This document shows positions 1 to 6,431 of a stretch of DNA of 7,403 nt, one piece after another (positions within the stretch are counted from its first letter, which is position 1; each line of letters begins with the position of its first letter). The stretch lies in NCBI GenBank assembly GCA_937959315.1, contig CALGRC010000066.1, forward strand, positions 1-7,403. The letters run 5' to 3'. The notes under the pieces are model-generated. The model was given only the letters and a program-made list of their open reading frames with translations, was not told where the DNA came from and searched no databases. A program made the position numbers and the translations under genes. This DNA is from an uncultured Clostridia bacterium (GTDB lineage Bacteria > Bacillota > Clostridia > UMGS1810).

Positions 1-177
1 TCCTGCAAGGCGCTGGCTGAGGATATTGTGCGCGGGTTTGCACGGGAAACCGATTGTATTTTCAAGCTGCGGCAAAAGGTGGCGTCGCTTGCGCGGGAGA
101 TGGAAGAGCTGGAAACATTGGCGCCGGGCGTCATGCAGCAAAACCGCAAACCAGGGAAAAAGGAGGAAGAAACATGA
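1..177 (+). CDS. C-terminal fragment of an iron-sulfur protein, probably sensory-type [FeFe]-hydrogenase-like (5' truncated)
   Basis: An open frame enters from the left edge and ends at TGA 175-177, giving 58 residues with no start in the window. The visible part begins SCKALAEDIVRGF and reaches a second cysteine in ETDC. The spacing Cys-x3-Ala-x2-Ile-x2-Gly-x5-Asp-Cys resembles the second half of the small four-cysteine 4Fe-4S (Fes-type) domain; the first two cysteines would lie outside the window. A charged, probably helical tail follows, rich in Arg, Glu and Leu, and ends in a Lys/Glu-rich stretch. In Clostridia a protein with an [FeFe]-hydrogenase large-subunit C-terminal domain and such a tail often sits just before DRTGG and PHP genes near a multimeric hydrogenase, so that identity is inferred mostly from context. 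Its stop overlaps the next start in ATGA, which implies translational coupling. The catalytic part cannot be seen, so another Fes-domain protein is possible. Confidence 0.6.
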   Translation, partial: SCKALAEDIVRGFARETDCIFKLRQKVASLAREMEELETLAPGVMQQNRKPGKKEEET

Positions 178-500
178 CGGCAGAAGGGCTTGCAGGGGAA
201 CTGGGATTGGAACTGCTATCAGGTGTTCCGGGCGGCCGGGAAGTACAGGGCTGCTATGTGTGTGATTTGCTCAGCTTGTGTATGTCTAAAGTAAAGGAGG
301 GGGACGCCTGGATTACCGTGCAGGCCAATATTAATATCGTGGCCATTGCGGTGTTGACCGAGCTTGCCTGTATCATTGTGGCTGAGAATATGCAGGTGGC
401 GGATGATGTCGTGGCTAAGGCCAGAGAAGAGGGCGTTGCGCTCTACCGCAGCGGGAAAAGCGCTTATGAATTGGCGGCTGCGATATCCGGATTGCTATGA
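174..500 (+). CDS. DRTGG-domain protein
   Basis: A small soluble protein of 108 residues. The start at 174 is chosen over an in-frame ATG at 54 because AAGGAGGA lies just upstream (about 160-167) and because the upstream gene stays open to 177, leaving the usual 4-bp ATGA overlap. The fold is recognised from GCYVCDLLS (26-34), GDAWITVQ (43-50), NINIVAIAVLTELACIIVAE (52-71) and a C-terminal segment VAKAREEGVALYRSGKSAYELA. These match the general pattern of DRTGG-domain proteins, although the eponymous DRTGG residues themselves are absent. The domain is best known as a regulatory module in some pyrophosphatases and phosphotransacetylases, where it is thought to bind small ligands. No catalytic residues, signal peptide or membrane segment is visible. 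It is followed by the PHP gene, again with an ATGA overlap. Family assignment is fairly safe; function in this setting is unknown. Confidence 0.8.
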   Translation: MTAEGLAGELGLELLSGVPGGREVQGCYVCDLLSLCMSKVKEGDAWITVQANINIVAIAVLTELACIIVAENMQVADDVVAKAREEGVALYRSGKSAYELAAAISGLL

Positions 501-1192
501 AGCTCTATTATGATTTGCATATCCACACCTGCCTTTCGCCGTGCGGGGATGCGGATATGACGCCCAATAATATCGTCAATATGGCGCTTCTCAAGGGCTT
601 GGATGTCATTGCCATTACTGACCACAATACCTGCGGCAATGCAGGGGCGTGCATGGCGTGCGCGGACGGTACCGGTTTGCTGGTTATCCCTGGTTTGGAG
701 GTTGAAACGGCGGAGGAGGTGCATATGGTATGCTTATTCCCCGTGCTATCTTCCGCGCAGGAAATGGAAAAAATCGTACGCGCTGCGCTGCCTGCCATAC
801 CCAACCGGGTGGAAATTTTTGGCCCGCAGTGCTATATGGACGCAAACGATCATATCATAGCATATGAGGACAACCTGTTGGTGACAGCTACCCGTCTTTC
901 ATGCGGGGAAGTTGTGGACACCGTGCGCCGGCTGGGCGGTTCAGTTTTTCCTGCGCATGTGGACAAGGATTCTTACAGCATGCTGTCCAATTTGGGAGCT
1001 ATCCCGAAGGAGCTTGGATTTTCCAGTGTGGAGGTTCATCATATGGGGAAATTGGAGCGTATCCGGCAGCAGATTGCAGGCTATCAGGTGCTGCACAATT
1101 CAGACGCACATTATTTGTGGGATATTTCTGAGCCGGTGTGTATAATAGAAGCAGAGAAAAAAACGGTTGCTGCGGTGTTGCATGTCGTATAA
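497..1192 (+). CDS. PHP-domain metal-dependent phosphoesterase
   Basis: A 231-residue cytoplasmic protein consisting of a single PHP domain. The metal-binding motifs appear in order: DLHIHT (6-11, with His8 and His10), TDHN (Asp42, His43), the PGLEVET strand with Glu68, His76, PAH with His154, and NSDAH (Asp203, His205). This full set suggests an active metal-dependent phosphoesterase of the TrpH/YciV-like type, which hydrolyses small phosphorylated substrates such as nucleoside 3',5'-bisphosphates or short RNA in characterised members. The actual substrate cannot be read from sequence. Ten cysteines are scattered along it, including CMAC near residues 52-55, without a clear cluster motif. 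The start overlaps the DRTGG stop as ATGA, so the two are probably translated as a coupled pair. It ends 165 bp before hndA, with no clear terminator between, so some read-through into the hydrogenase operon is possible. Confidence 0.88.
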   Translation: MKLYYDLHIHTCLSPCGDADMTPNNIVNMALLKGLDVIAITDHNTCGNAGACMACADGTGLLVIPGLEVETAEEVHMVCLFPVLSSAQEMEKIVRAALPAIPNRVEIFGPQCYMDANDHIIAYEDNLLVTATRLSCGEVVDTVRRLGGSVFPAHVDKDSYSMLSNLGAIPKELGFSSVEVHHMGKLERIRQQIAGYQVLHNSDAHYLWDISEPVCIIEAEKKTVAAVLHVV

Positions 1193-1266
1193 CACAAAAA
1201 CAGCCGCTGAAAATTATGGATTTCTACTGAAATTTTAAATAAATTGTAAAAATTACGGGAAAACGC

Positions 1267-1295
1267 TAGAAAAACAGGGGATAATATGATATAAT
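1267..1295 (+). promoter_or_regulatory. Predicted sigma-A promoter with extended -10 for the hydrogenase operon
   Basis: A perfect TATAAT at 1290-1295 is preceded by TG at 1287-1288, giving the extended form TGATATAAT. Seventeen bases upstream is TAGAAA at 1267-1272, matching four of six positions of TTGACA. Transcription would be expected to start near 1302, leaving a leader of about 55 bases before the hndA start. It lies in the only sizeable AT-rich gap between the PHP gene and hndA, so it is the natural promoter of the hnd operon. Prediction from sequence only. Confidence 0.75.
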
Positions 1296-1313
1296 CAATT
1301 GGTTTAAGTAAAT

Positions 1314-1331
1314 TTGTTAAAAATATAACAA
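1314..1331 (+). promoter_or_regulatory. Rex-type redox operator
   Basis: The 18-base sequence TTGTTAAAAATATAACAA compares with the known Rex consensus TTGTTAA-N4-TTAACAA and differs at one of the fourteen defined positions (A instead of T at 1325). It forms the core of an inverted repeat with 7-base arms, TTTGTTA at 1313-1319 and TAACAAA at 1326-1332. It is centred about 20 bases downstream of the predicted transcription start, a position where a bound repressor would block initiation or early elongation. Rex is an NADH/NAD+-sensing repressor that leaves DNA when NADH rises, and fermentation and hydrogenase genes are recognised Rex targets in Clostridia. Placement before an NADH-linked hydrogenase makes the match biologically sensible. 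Confidence 0.8.
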
Positions 1332-1342
1332 ATAGAGTACAT

Positions 1343-1350
1343 AAGGAGGA
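1343..1350 (+). promoter_or_regulatory. Strong ribosome binding site of hndA
   Basis: AAGGAGGA lies seven bases before the ATG at 1358. This near-perfect Shine-Dalgarno supports that start and marks the hndA end of the leader that also contains the Rex-like operator. Confidence 0.85.
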
Positions 1351-1357
1351 AGTTTGC

Positions 1358-1852
1358 ATGAGTGAAACAACCACTGCGGCCTTTGTCAGCACAAAGGAAC
1401 AGGACGCTAAGCTGGAACAGGTTATCGCCAAGTATAAAAACACCGACGGCGCATTGATTCCAGTTTTGCACGAGGCGCAGGATATTTACGGCTATTTGCC
1501 GCTGGAAGTGCAGAAAAAAATATCTGAGGGCATTGGCGTCCCGCTGTCAGATATTTATGGCGTCGTGACCTTTTATACGCAATTTTCCATCAACCCAAAA
1601 GGGCAGTATAAAATTGGCGTATGTCTTGGAACGGCCTGTTATGTAAAGGGTTCGGGCAATATTTTGGAACGCATTAAGGAAAAGCTGGGCATTGATGTAG
1701 GCGAATGTACGCCGGACGGCCGGTTTTCGCTGGACGCCACCCGTTGTGTCGGCGCGTGCGGCCTTGCGCCGGTTATGACCATCAACGACGATGTTTACGG
1801 ACGCTTGGTGATAGACGATGTGGATAAAATACTGGCAAAATATGTGGATTGA
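1358..1852 (+). CDS. hndA: NADH-linked [FeFe]-hydrogenase subunit A (NuoE/HydC-like 2Fe-2S protein)
   Basis: A 164-residue soluble subunit of the NuoE family, the usual length for HndA/HydC. An N-terminal helical part (about 15-80) contains the family segment LIPVLHEAQDIYGYLP and YGVVTFYTQF. A thioredoxin-fold ferredoxin domain follows, with four [2Fe-2S] ligands: Cys89 and Cys94 in CLGTAC, and Cys130 and Cys134 in CVGAC. The subunit would pass electrons to or from the flavoprotein HndC in the NAD(H)-oxidising arm of a multimeric hydrogenase. The start at 1358 is supported by an excellent ribosome binding site. It is the first gene of the operon and the one closest to the Rex-like operator. 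The sequence alone does not separate it from NuoE of respiratory complex I or a formate dehydrogenase subunit, but the catalytic hydrogenase gene in the same operon does. Confidence 0.93.
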   Translation: MSETTTAAFVSTKEQDAKLEQVIAKYKNTDGALIPVLHEAQDIYGYLPLEVQKKISEGIGVPLSDIYGVVTFYTQFSINPKGQYKIGVCLGTACYVKGSGNILERIKEKLGIDVGECTPDGRFSLDATRCVGACGLAPVMTINDDVYGRLVIDDVDKILAKYVD

Positions 1853-1864
1853 CGGGAGCCTGTT

Positions 1865-2410
1865 ATGACAGAGATTTCCCTGCACATTTTGGATATTGCA
1901 CAAAATTCGATTAAGGCAAGTGCGTCCCTGGTGGAGATTTCTATTTCGGAAAGTACACAGGATAACACCTTTGTAGTGGAAATTGCCGATAATGGCTGCG
2001 GGATGGATGCGGATTTTTTAAAGGATGCTGTAAGCCCGTTCCGCACTACACGTACCACACGCAAAGTGGGGATGGGGTTGTCGTTGTTCAAAGCGGCGGC
2101 AGAGCAGACGGGAGGTGCCTTTTCCATCACTTCGCAGGTGGGAGTCGGCACCACGGTAACGGCTGTTTTTGTACGCGACAGCATTGACCGCCAGCCTTTG
2201 GGCGATATGGCAGGTACCATGTCGGCACTGGTAGGCGGGAGCCCGGATGTGGATTTTGTATACTGCCATGTGATAGATGGCCGGGAATTTTGCCTGGATA
2301 CCCGGCAGGTGCGCCAAATGCTTGGCGGCGTAGCATTGGACGAGCCGGATGTGCTTGGCTGGATCCGTGGATATGTGCAAGAGGGTTTGGATGAAATTAT
2401 GGAGGGATAG
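1865..2410 (+). CDS. Stand-alone GHKL (histidine-kinase-like) ATPase of hydrogenase operon
   Basis: A 181-residue protein whose first 105 residues form a GHKL ATP-binding domain. The N box is DIAQNSIKA with Asn14, the G1 box is DNGCGM (42-47), and the phosphate-binding loop with the G2 box is the segment around GMGLSLF (69-75). A GVGT segment near 93-96 completes the Bergerat fold. No dimerisation/phosphoacceptor domain, sensor or membrane segment precedes it: the ATPase starts at residue 1, so it is not an ordinary sensor kinase. The C-terminal 75 residues (about 106-181) match nothing I recognise; they hold Cys134 and Cys143 and end in acidic helices. It starts 12 bases after hndA with only a weak ribosome site (GGGAGCC), suggesting coupled translation, and ends 3 bases before hndB. 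Such proteins recur in clostridial hydrogenase operons. A regulatory or assembly role is inference, and an anti-sigma-like kinase is possible. Confidence 0.85.
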   Translation: MTEISLHILDIAQNSIKASASLVEISISESTQDNTFVVEIADNGCGMDADFLKDAVSPFRTTRTTRKVGMGLSLFKAAAEQTGGAFSITSQVGVGTTVTAVFVRDSIDRQPLGDMAGTMSALVGGSPDVDFVYCHVIDGREFCLDTRQVRQMLGGVALDEPDVLGWIRGYVQEGLDEIMEG

Positions 2411-2413
2411 GGT

Positions 2414-2788
2414 ATGAAGAGTTTGGCAGAGTTGGAGCAAATCAGGGAAAAAACGTTGGAACGGGTGACGCTGCGCAAAGAAAGCGACAGCGAGGATACA
2501 CGCATTGTCGTCGGTATGGCCACCTGTGGTATTGCGGCGGGGGCGCGCCCGGTTTTGAAGGCGCTGATGGATGAACTGGAAAAACGGCAGGTTAAAAATG
2601 CTTATGTGACGCAGACGGGATGTATCGGCATGTGCAAATATGAACCCATCGTTGAGGTGTTTGCACCTGACGGCAGCAAGGTGACCTATGTGCATATGAC
2701 GCCTGAAAAAGCGGTAAAGGTCATCAATGACCATATTGTCAATGGCAAAATTGTAACCGAATATACCGTCGGCGCTGCGGATAAATAA
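2414..2788 (+). CDS. hndB: Hydrogenase subunit B (thioredoxin-fold ferredoxin-like protein with three cysteines)
   Basis: A 124-residue small subunit resembling HndB of the four-subunit NAD(P)-linked [FeFe]-hydrogenase of Desulfovibrio fructosovorans. After a charged helical start (1-28) comes a thioredoxin-like ferredoxin domain: IVVGMATCGIAAGA (31-44) provides Cys38, and TGCIGMC (68-74) provides Cys70 and Cys74. A canonical domain of this fold has four ligands, with the second one five residues after the first, but here that position is Gly43. Only three cysteines are present in the whole protein, so [2Fe-2S] binding is uncertain. The ribosome site GGAGGG (2401-2406) lies within the last codons of the ATPase gene. 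hndC starts 21 bases after its stop. Its exact role in the complex is not settled in the family; it may be a structural or electron-transfer accessory. Confidence 0.85.
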   Translation: MKSLAELEQIREKTLERVTLRKESDSEDTRIVVGMATCGIAAGARPVLKALMDELEKRQVKNAYVTQTGCIGMCKYEPIVEVFAPDGSKVTYVHMTPEKAVKVINDHIVNGKIVTEYTVGAADK

Positions 2789-2809
2789 TCGAAAGGGGAA
2801 ACAGGAAAC

Positions 2810-4603
2810 ATGGAATTAGCCAGAGCACATGTGCTGGTCTGCGGCGGTACCGGATGTACCTCGTCGGGCAGCGAAAAGATTATACACGAACTGGAAACCA
2901 ATTTGCGCAAACGCAACCTGCAGGATGAAATCAAAGTTATCCGCACTGGCTGCTTTGGATTGTGTGCATTGGGGCCGATTATGATAGTCTATCCGGAGGG
3001 CGTCTTTTATTCGATGGTGCAGCCGGAAGATGTAGAGGAGATTGTGGAAGAACACTTGCTCAAGGGGCGTGTGGTCAAACGCCTGCTCTACCAGGAAACC
3101 GTCACCGAGGATGACAATGTGAAATCGCTCAATGATGTGGACTTTTACAAGAAACAAAAGCGGGTAGCGCTGCGTAACTGCGGTGTGATAAACCCGGAAA
3201 ATATTGAAGAATACATAGCGTTTGACGGCTACAAGGCGCTGGGTAAGGTACTGACCGAAATGGAACCCCAGCAGGTCATTGACGAGATTAAAAAATCCGG
3301 CTTGCGTGGCCGCGGCGGCGCAGGGTTCCCAACGGGCCTTAAATGGCAGTTTACCAAAGATGCACCGGGAGAGAAAAAATTTGTGGCCTGTAATGCGGAC
3401 GAAGGGGATCCGGGCGCATTTATGGACCGTTCGGTGTTGGAAGGCGACCCGCACTCAATTATTGAAGCTATGGCCATTGCAGCATATGCAGTGGGTGCCG
3501 ACCAGGGGTATATCTACATCCGTGCAGAATACCCGATTGCGGTCAAGCGCTTGCAGATAGCCATTGACCAGGCGCGCGAATACGGATTGCTGGGGGAGAA
3601 TATTTTTGATACCGGTTTTCGCTTTGATTTGGGGCTGCGGCTGGGCGCCGGCGCGTTCGTGTGCGGCGAGGAAACAGCGTTGATGACCTCTATCGAAGGC
3701 CATCGCGGCGAACCGCGCCCACGTCCGCCATTCCCGGCAGTTAAGGGGTTGTGGCAGAAACCGACGCTGCTCAACAACGTGGAAACGTATGCCAATATCA
3801 CGGCTATCATCAACAACGGCGCAGATTGGTTTGCCTCTATTGGCACCGAAAAGAGCAAGGGCACCAAGGTATTTGCCGTTGGCGGAAAGATCAATAACAC
3901 CGGTTTGGTGGAAATCCCAATGGGGACCACGCTGCGCGAAGTGGTTTATGAAATTGGCGGCGGTATTCCAAACGGCAAAAAGTTTAAAGCGGCTCAGACC
4001 GGCGGCCCGTCCGGCGGCTGTATCCCGATGGATTTGATTGATACGCCCATTGACTATGATAATCTTATCAGTATCGGATCCATGATGGGTTCTGGCGGCC
4101 TGATTGTCATGGATGAGGACACCTGTATGGTAGATATTGCAAAGTTCTATTTGGAATTCACGGTGGATGAGTCGTGCGGCAAATGTGCGCCCTGCCGGAT
4201 TGGTACCAAACGGCTGTTGGAAATTTTGACCAGGATTACTGAGGGCAGGGGGGAAATGGAAGACCTTGACCGGCTGGAAACATTGAGCAACGCCATTAAA
4301 AACAGCGCGTTCTGCGGACTGGGCCAAACGGCGCCCAACCCGGTGCTGAGCACCCTGCGGTATTTCCGCGATGAGTATGTAGCGCACGTCAAAGACAAAA
4401 AATGTCCTGCCGGCGTGTGTAAGGCGCTGGTCTCCTACAAGATTGACCCCGGCAAGTGCAAAGGTTGCGGTATCTGCGCAAAGAACTGCCCAGTTTCGGC
4501 TATCAGCGGCAAGGTCAAAGAGCCGTATGCCATTGACAGAAGCAAATGTATCAAATGCGGCGTCTGTGTAACCAAATGCCCGTTCAAAGCAATCAGTAAG
4601 TAG
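2810..4603 (+). CDS. hndC: NADH-linked [FeFe]-hydrogenase flavoprotein subunit (NuoF/HydB-like)
   Basis: A 597-residue diaphorase subunit that exchanges electrons with NAD(H) through FMN. The N-terminal thioredoxin-fold domain has [2Fe-2S] ligands Cys11, Cys16, Cys48 and Cys52. The NuoF core follows: glycine-rich FMN/NAD-binding segment GRGGAGFPTGLKW (167-179), NADEGDPGAF (195-204), and CGEETALMTSIEG (285-297). A [4Fe-4S] site is formed by ESCGKCAPCRIG (Cys456, Cys459, Cys462) and Cys502. The C-terminus adds a two-cluster ferredoxin domain with Cys550/553/556/560 and Cys580/583/586/590. This fused architecture is that of HndC/HydB in trimeric or tetrameric hydrogenases, where FMN is the proposed site of electron bifurcation between NADH and ferredoxin. 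AAAGGGG at 2792-2798 supports the start. The next gene begins 14 bases after the stop. Bifurcation is inferred from family architecture. Confidence 0.95.
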   Translation: MELARAHVLVCGGTGCTSSGSEKIIHELETNLRKRNLQDEIKVIRTGCFGLCALGPIMIVYPEGVFYSMVQPEDVEEIVEEHLLKGRVVKRLLYQETVTEDDNVKSLNDVDFYKKQKRVALRNCGVINPENIEEYIAFDGYKALGKVLTEMEPQQVIDEIKKSGLRGRGGAGFPTGLKWQFTKDAPGEKKFVACNADEGDPGAFMDRSVLEGDPHSIIEAMAIAAYAVGADQGYIYIRAEYPIAVKRLQIAIDQAREYGLLGENIFDTGFRFDLGLRLGAGAFVCGEETALMTSIEGHRGEPRPRPPFPAVKGLWQKPTLLNNVETYANITAIINNGADWFASIGTEKSKGTKVFAVGGKINNTGLVEIPMGTTLREVVYEIGGGIPNGKKFKAAQTGGPSGGCIPMDLIDTPIDYDNLISIGSMMGSGGLIVMDEDTCMVDIAKFYLEFTVDESCGKCAPCRIGTKRLLEILTRITEGRGEMEDLDRLETLSNAIKNSAFCGLGQTAPNPVLSTLRYFRDEYVAHVKDKKCPAGVCKALVSYKIDPGKCKGCGICAKNCPVSAISGKVKEPYAIDRSKCIKCGVCVTKCPFKAISK

Positions 4604-4617
4604 GAGGAGAGAATACA

Positions 4618-6360
4618 ATGGATACGGTCAATATTAAAATCAACGGTGAAGTTTACACCGTTCCCAGCAATTATACCGTCTTGGACGCTGCGCGGGATGC
4701 AAATATCCATATCCCGACGCTGTGCTATTTAAAAGATGTCAATGAAATCGGCGCGTGCCGGATGTGCCTGGTGGAGGTCAAAGGCGCACGGGCGCTCCAA
4801 GCGTCGTGTGTGTACCCGGTGTCGGAAGGGCTGGAAGTCTATACCAATACGCAAAAAGTGCGTGAAGCGCGCAAGGCTAATTTGGAGCTCATTTTATCCA
4901 ACCATGAGCGCAAATGCTTAACCTGTATCCGCAACAAAAACTGCGAATTGCAGTCGCTGGCGGAAGAAATGGGCATTGATGAAATCCGGTTTGAAGGGGA
5001 AAATATCCACTATAAGCTGGATGATATGTCCCCGTCCATTGTACGGGACAACAACAAATGTATTTTGTGCCGCCGCTGTGTGGCAACCTGCGCCAACGTG
5101 CAGACGGTCCATGCCATTTCGCCCATTGACCGCGGCATTGAAACGCACATTGGATGTACCTTCGAAAAGTCGCTCAATGACGTGTCTTGTGTCATGTGCG
5201 GCCAGTGCATTGCAGCATGCCCGGTTGGCGCGCTGTATGAAAAGGATAGCACCAAGGCGGTTTGGGATGCGCTTTACGATGACGCCAAGCATGTGGTTGT
5301 CCAGGTGGCGCCGGCGGTCCGTGTTGCCCTGGGCGAAGAATTTGGGATGCCGATTGGTACCCGCGTTACTGGGAAATTGGCTGCGGCGCTCAAGAAAATT
5401 GGGTTTGACCGCGCGTTTGACACCGATACCGGCGCAGATTTAACCATTATGGAAGAAGGGACCGAGCTTTTGCACCGCCTGCAAAACGGCGGCAAGCTGC
5501 CCATGATTACATCGTGCAGCCCGGGCTGGATTAAGTTCTGCGAGCATAATTTCCCGGATTTTTTAGATAACCTTTCTACCTGCAAATCGCCGCATGAGAT
5601 GTTTGGCGCAGTGATAAAATCCTATTATGCAGAAAAAGAGGGCATCGATCCGGCAAATATTTTCGTGGTGTCGGTAATGCCGTGTACGGCGAAAAAATTT
5701 GAGGCGCAGCGTCCTGAAATGAAAGGTGCTGGGTATCCGGATGTGGACGCAGTGCTGACCACCCGCGAGCTTGCCAAGATGATCAAACAGTGCGGCATTG
5801 ATTTTGCCAACTTGGAAGACGGGCAGTTTGACGTACCGTTTGGGCCGGCTTCCGGCGCGGGCGTTATCTTTGGCGCAACCGGCGGCGTGATGGAAGCGGC
5901 GCTGCGTACCGTATACGAAATTTTAGAGAAAAAGCCGCTGGAACAGGTGGAATTTGAAGCGGTGCGCGGTACCGAGGGTATCAAAGAGGCCGCTGTTACC
6001 ATGGGCGGCAAAGAGGTACGGGTGGCGATTGCACATGGCTTGGGCAACGCGCGCAAGCTGCTTGATTCCATCCGCAGCGGTGAGAGGAGCTATGAATTTA
6101 TTGAGATTATGGGCTGCCCCGGCGGCTGTGTGACAGGCGGCGGACAGCCGATTGTTTCGGCGCGGGAAAAGGCGGTTAAAGATGTCAAAGCATTGCGCGC
6201 AAAGGCGCTGTACGACGAGGACGAGTCGTTGCCCATTCGCAAATCGCATGAAAATCCGGTTATTAAACAGTTGTATGAGGAGTATTTGGGTGAGCCGTGC
6301 GGGCACAAATCGCACCAGCTGCTGCATACCCATTATACCGACCGTTCAGATAGTTTATAA
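4618..6360 (+). CDS. hndD: Catalytic subunit of NADH-linked [FeFe]-hydrogenase
   Basis: A 580-residue cytoplasmic hydrogenase with H-cluster active site, which reversibly reduces protons to H2. The N-terminus has a plant-type [2Fe-2S] domain (Cys36, 47, 50, 64), then a His-Cys3 [4Fe-4S] site in HERKCLTCIRNKNC (His96, Cys100, 103, 109), then two [4Fe-4S] clusters (Cys148/151/154/158 and Cys191/194/197/201). The H-cluster motifs follow: L1 is TSCSPGW (298-304), L2 is MPCTAKKFE with Cys356, and L3 is EIMGCPGGCVTGGGQP with Cys500 and Cys504. L1 carries Ser301 where well-studied monomeric enzymes have a second cysteine. The C-terminus has the small-subunit-like segment ending in GHKSHQLLHTHY. No twin-arginine signal is present. 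The length fits HndD; the extra C-terminal [2Fe-2S] domain of the longer Thermotoga HydA is absent. AGGAGGAGA (4602-4610), overlapping the hndC stop, supports the start. Maturases HydE, HydF and HydG are not in the window. Confidence 0.96.
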   Translation: MDTVNIKINGEVYTVPSNYTVLDAARDANIHIPTLCYLKDVNEIGACRMCLVEVKGARALQASCVYPVSEGLEVYTNTQKVREARKANLELILSNHERKCLTCIRNKNCELQSLAEEMGIDEIRFEGENIHYKLDDMSPSIVRDNNKCILCRRCVATCANVQTVHAISPIDRGIETHIGCTFEKSLNDVSCVMCGQCIAACPVGALYEKDSTKAVWDALYDDAKHVVVQVAPAVRVALGEEFGMPIGTRVTGKLAAALKKIGFDRAFDTDTGADLTIMEEGTELLHRLQNGGKLPMITSCSPGWIKFCEHNFPDFLDNLSTCKSPHEMFGAVIKSYYAEKEGIDPANIFVVSVMPCTAKKFEAQRPEMKGAGYPDVDAVLTTRELAKMIKQCGIDFANLEDGQFDVPFGPASGAGVIFGATGGVMEAALRTVYEILEKKPLEQVEFEAVRGTEGIKEAAVTMGGKEVRVAIAHGLGNARKLLDSIRSGERSYEFIEIMGCPGGCVTGGGQPIVSAREKAVKDVKALRAKALYDEDESLPIRKSHENPVIKQLYEEYLGEPCGHKSHQLLHTHYTDRSDSL

Positions 6361-6378
6361 GAAAAATATCGGCAATGA

Positions 6379-6413
6379 AAAAGAGATACAGGATGGGTTC
6401 CTGTATCTCTTTT
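6379..6413. terminator. Bidirectional intrinsic terminator between convergent operons
   Basis: A perfect 15-base stem, AAAAGAGATACAGGA (6379-6393) and TCCTGTATCTCTTTT (6399-6413), encloses a 5-base loop TGGGT. It lies 18 bases after the hndD stop and 18 bases from the ABC ATPase stop on the other strand. On the + strand the U-run is the end of the stem followed by GGGTTTT; on the - strand the stem runs into TTTTT. The symmetry and the convergent genes imply it ends transcripts from both sides. Confidence 0.9.
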
Positions 6414-6431
6414 GGGTTTTGTGGAAAAAGA

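Noticed and set aside
1141..1146. TATAAT inside the end of the PHP gene as a possible second promoter for the hydrogenase operon.
   Set aside because: It has no TG extension, the nearest TTG-like hexamer (TTGTGG at 1115-1120) is 20 bases away, and it would give a leader of about 200 bases. The site at 1290-1295 is much better placed.
1193..1266. Possible terminator after the PHP gene, from AT-rich complementary runs near 1232-1257.
   Set aside because: Only short A/T arms with no GC-rich stem and no following T run, so it is not convincing as an intrinsic terminator. No RNA gene or riboswitch fold was recognised here either.
1795..2734. Two overlapping minus-strand open frames of about 240 codons opposite the GHKL ATPase and hndB.
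   Set aside because: The products are low-complexity and match no family, and they lie opposite genes with clear motifs and ribosome sites. Treated as shadow frames.
3455..4618. A 387-codon open frame on the minus strand opposite hndC and the start of hndD.
   Set aside because: It lies wholly antisense to strongly supported genes with intact cofactor motifs. Its predicted protein has no recognisable motif, and its openness is explained by codon bias of the + strand gene.
1358..6360. Reading the NuoE/NuoF-like genes as respiratory complex I or as an NAD-dependent formate dehydrogenase.
   Set aside because: The operon contains an [FeFe]-hydrogenase catalytic subunit with H-cluster motifs and no complex I membrane subunits or molybdopterin formate dehydrogenase subunit.
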